From positions 1-64,000 of the forward strand of contig NZ_JOAN01000019.1 in NCBI RefSeq assembly GCF_000718555.1: 64,000 nucleotides of DNA. The letters run 5' to 3'. Positions within the stretch are counted from its first letter, which is position 1. Every line of letters starts with the position of its first letter. The translations under genes and the position numbers were made by a program. Under the pieces are notes generated by a model that saw only the letters and a program-made list of their open reading frames with translations, did no database searches and was not told where the DNA came from. Of this stretch, positions 61,807 through 64,000 are shown piece by piece. Origin of the DNA: Micromonospora chokoriensis. GTDB lineage: Bacteria > Actinomycetota > Actinomycetes > Mycobacteriales > Micromonosporaceae.

Positions 61807-62795
61807 GCGCTGGGCTGGTCGGCATCGGCCTGCAGTCCGACAAGTCCGCCGACGAGTACGCGGAGCTGGCCCAGCTGACCGAGCGGCACGGCTTCGACGT
61901 GCTCTCGGTCTTCGGGGACCTGATGTACCAGCCGCCGATCTTCCCGCTGCTGGTGGCGGCCCGGCACACCCGGCGGATCCGGTTGGGTGCCGCCTGTGTC
62001 AACCCGTTCACCATGCACCCGGTGGAGGTCGCCGGCCAGGTGGCCGCACTGGACCTGGCCTCGCAGGGCCGGGCCTACCTGGGGCTGGCCCGGGGCACCT
62101 GGCTCAACGAGATCGGGGTGCCGCAGGTCCGTCCCATCCGACGCATCGTCGAGACCGTCGACGTGGTGCGGCTGCTACTCGCCGGCGACGACAGCGGCTA
62201 CCAGGGCACCGAGTTCACCGTGGCACCAGGCACGTCGCTGCGCTACACCCCGGCCCGCGCCGACGTGCCGGTCCTGGTCGGCACCTGGGGGCGGCAGACC
62301 GCGCGGGCCGCGGCCGGGTTCGCCAGCGAGGTCAAGGTGGGCGGCTCGGCGAACCCGGCGATGGCCCGGATGATGCGGGCCTGGCTGGACGACACGGCGG
62401 CCCCGCACCGGGACGGCACCGGCGTGGTGCTCGGTGCGGTCACCGTGGTCGACGAGGACGGTGCGTTGGCCCGCCGGGTGGCCCGCCGGGAGGTGGCCAT
62501 GTACCTGGCGGTGGTCGCCGCCCTCGACCCGACGATCGAGCTGGACCCGGAGTTGCTGGCCCGGATCCAGCAGCACGTCGGCCGCCGGGAGGACGACCTG
62601 GCCGGTGCGCTGATCGGCGACGACCTGCTCGACCTGTTCGCCTTCTCCGGCACCCCCGAGCAGGTCGCGGGGCAGGCGGCGGCGGTGTTCGACGCCGGGG
62701 CGAGCCGGGTGGAGTTCGGCACTCCGCACGGTGCGACGCCGCACGGCGGGATCGACCTGCTCGGCCGACGGGTGCTCCCGCTGCTCAAGGTGTGA
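61803..62795 (+). CDS. LLM-class F420- or flavin-dependent oxidoreductase
   Basis: A 330-residue luciferase-like TIM-barrel oxidoreductase. Typical segments are SADEYAELAQLTERHGFDVLSVFGDL, RIRLGAACVNPFTMHPVEVAGQVAALDLASQGRAYLGLARGTW and VPVLVGTWGRQTARAAAGFASEVKVGG. The short N-terminal substrate loop and context favour F420, as in methylene-H4MPT reductase-like actinobacterial enzymes, but FMN cannot be excluded. It is the last gene of the operon and starts at GTG inside the previous stop. It probably oxidises or reduces the hydrolysed substrate. Confidence 0.9.
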   Translation: MSAGLVGIGLQSDKSADEYAELAQLTERHGFDVLSVFGDLMYQPPIFPLLVAARHTRRIRLGAACVNPFTMHPVEVAGQVAALDLASQGRAYLGLARGTWLNEIGVPQVRPIRRIVETVDVVRLLLAGDDSGYQGTEFTVAPGTSLRYTPARADVPVLVGTWGRQTARAAAGFASEVKVGGSANPAMARMMRAWLDDTAAPHRDGTGVVLGAVTVVDEDGALARRVARREVAMYLAVVAALDPTIELDPELLARIQQHVGRREDDLAGALIGDDLLDLFAFSGTPEQVAGQAAAVFDAGASRVEFGTPHGATPHGGIDLLGRRVLPLLKV

Positions 62796-62897
62796 GAAAC
62801 CGCAGCCCAGGATGCCCGCGAAGATCGTTTTCGTGTTTATGATCTTGCGTTAGCCGTCCGTTGGCGGCGTATTCGTCCACATAAGACGAGGGGCAAC

Positions 62898-64000
62898 ATG
62901 CTCAGGAAAACACGGTGGCTGATGGCGCTCGCCGTCACCGCCACGACGCTGACCGCCCTACCGGGCGGCTCGGCAATAGCGGGATCCAGCAACATCGGCC
63001 AGACCGGCGCCCCGGCAGCCTCGGTCGACGGAAAGACCCACACAGTCACCCTGCTCACCGGCGACGTGGTGACCGTACGGGAGACCGGATCGGGCTGCCC
63101 GGATGCCACGGTGCGGCCGGCGGACGAGACCGCCATCATCCGCCAGAGCTGTGGGCCCGACGGCCACCTGCACGTCATCCCCGCCCGCGTCGCGTCCAAG
63201 ATCGGCTCGGTCCTCGACCCCGACCTCTTCGACGTCACCACGCTGATCGCGGACGGCTACGACGACGAGAACGCCACCGAGCTGCCGCTCATCGTGCAGC
63301 CCGCCACCGCGTCCGCCCGGGTCGCCGCGCTCGGTGACGTGCTGGCGCTGCCGAGCATCGGCGCGGTCGCCGGCCGGGTACCCAAGAAGAGCCCGGCCAC
63401 CGCGAAGCTGGCGACCAACTCGCTGCTCGCCGGCGCGAAGAAGGTCTGGCTCGACCGCAAGGTCCACGCCACCGCCCTGACCGGCGGCGCAAAGCACGAC
63501 GACCTGGACCGCAACCTCGCCCAGATCGACGCGCCAGATGCCTGGAAGGCCGGCTACACCGGCAAGGGCGTCCGGGTCGCGGTGCTCGACACCGGTGCCG
63601 ACTTCACCCACCCGGACCTGGTCGGCCGGGTCGCCGACCGGGCCGACTTCACCGCCGAGGGCGGTGACGCCGTCGACCACAACGGCCACGGTACGCACGT
63701 CGCCGCGACCATCGCGGGCACCGGCGCGGCCGCACACGGTCAGCGCCGTGGCGTGGCGCCAGAGGCCAAGCTGGTGATCGGCAAGGTCCTCGGGGACAAC
63801 GGCTCCGGCGACGACTCCGGCATCATCGCCGCCATGGAGTGGGCCGCCGCCCGGGCCGACATCATCAACATGAGCCTCGGCGGCGGATCGCCGGACGACG
63901 GCAACGACCCGCTCTCGCTCGCCGTCGACGGCCTCAGCAAGTCCACCGGCGTGCTCTTCGTCGTCGCCGCCGGCAACAGCGGTGCCGCGATCTCGTCACC
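62898..64000 (+). CDS. Subtilisin-like serine protease (S8), cut by the window end
   Basis: The first 367 residues of a secreted protease; the gene runs off the window. A signal peptide (to about residue 28, GSAIAG) is followed by a propeptide-like region. The S8 domain starts near residue 215 with D231 (VAVLDTGAD), H264 (NGHGTHVA) and the oxyanion Asn in AAGNSG near the end. The catalytic Ser has not been reached. ACGAGGGG precedes the ATG. The 102-bp gap before it holds a weak AAGATC/GATCTT hairpin (62821-62846). Confidence 0.93.
   Translation, partial: MLRKTRWLMALAVTATTLTALPGGSAIAGSSNIGQTGAPAASVDGKTHTVTLLTGDVVTVRETGSGCPDATVRPADETAIIRQSCGPDGHLHVIPARVASKIGSVLDPDLFDVTTLIADGYDDENATELPLIVQPATASARVAALGDVLALPSIGAVAGRVPKKSPATAKLATNSLLAGAKKVWLDRKVHATALTGGAKHDDLDRNLAQIDAPDAWKAGYTGKGVRVAVLDTGADFTHPDLVGRVADRADFTAEGGDAVDHNGHGTHVAATIAGTGAAAHGQRRGVAPEAKLVIGKVLGDNGSGDDSGIIAAMEWAAARADIINMSLGGGSPDDGNDPLSLAVDGLSKSTGVLFVVAAGNSGAAISS

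Overview
The window is high-GC DNA with strong third-position G/C bias, many GTG starts, four-base ATGA/GTGA overlaps between neighbouring genes and many secreted hydrolases. Gene families such as DUF397, the DUF574-type methyltransferase, EACC1, 13E12/DUF222-HNH, F420-type LLM oxidoreductases, LtrA and MmyB-like regulators point to a filamentous actinomycete. Micromonosporaceae, probably Micromonospora, is my inference; there is no rRNA or other phylogenetic marker in the window. I saw no rRNA, tRNA, CRISPR array, phage module or intact transposase.

Layout. 0-6 kb: a small anchored protein, an MmyB-like regulator divergent from a short-chain dehydrogenase, an OmpR-type two-component system, a DUF5872-like basic protein, a GNAT enzyme and a PepSY protein. 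The PepSY gene and the first gene share a putative response-regulator box. 6-11 kb: an ABC exporter behind a MerR-type promoter, an alpha/beta hydrolase, a 13E12 HNH protein with a LexA-like box, and a HAD-like phosphatase. 11-15 kb: a secreted CBM13-GH46 chitosanase, then an ECF sigma factor with two paralogous exported proteins. 15-26 kb: a xylan/arabinoxylan island with a GH43 beta-xylosidase divergent from a sugar ABC importer and its LacI regulator, a CE1-type esterase with CBM13, and a GH51-like enzyme with Fn3 and CBM2. Candidate LacI operators lie in both divergent gaps.

26-41 kb: a secreted M91-like metallopeptidase fused to a vWD domain and three repeats, coupled to a lipoprotein; a methyltransferase and DUF397 pair; an M14 carboxypeptidase; an orphan EACC1 gene; a GH18 chitinase; a BASS transporter; a Tat-exported NTF2-like protein with a TetR regulator and three matching operators; a PPOX-fold protein; and a membrane-anchored GH128-like glucanase. 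41-52 kb: an AraC regulator divergent from a flavin monooxygenase, LtrA, a GNAT protein with a possible leader peptide, an aldo/keto reductase divergent from TetR with twin operators, a DUF305/DUF1996 pair and a secreted S15 peptidase.

52-63 kb: an XRE-cupin regulator faces a tightly packed ten-gene operon. It encodes a complete oligopeptide ABC importer followed by an M38 amidohydrolase, a DUF885 metallohydrolase, an NTF2-like protein, a TIGR04076-like protein and an LLM (F420/flavin) oxidoreductase. This looks like uptake, hydrolysis and redox processing of an unidentified peptide-like substrate, and is the best candidate for an undescribed pathway. The window ends inside a subtilisin-like protease gene. 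Overall it encodes extracellular polymer degradation (chitin, chitosan, xylan, beta-glucan, protein) with local regulators. Several gene ends carry members of a GATC-rich palindromic repeat family.
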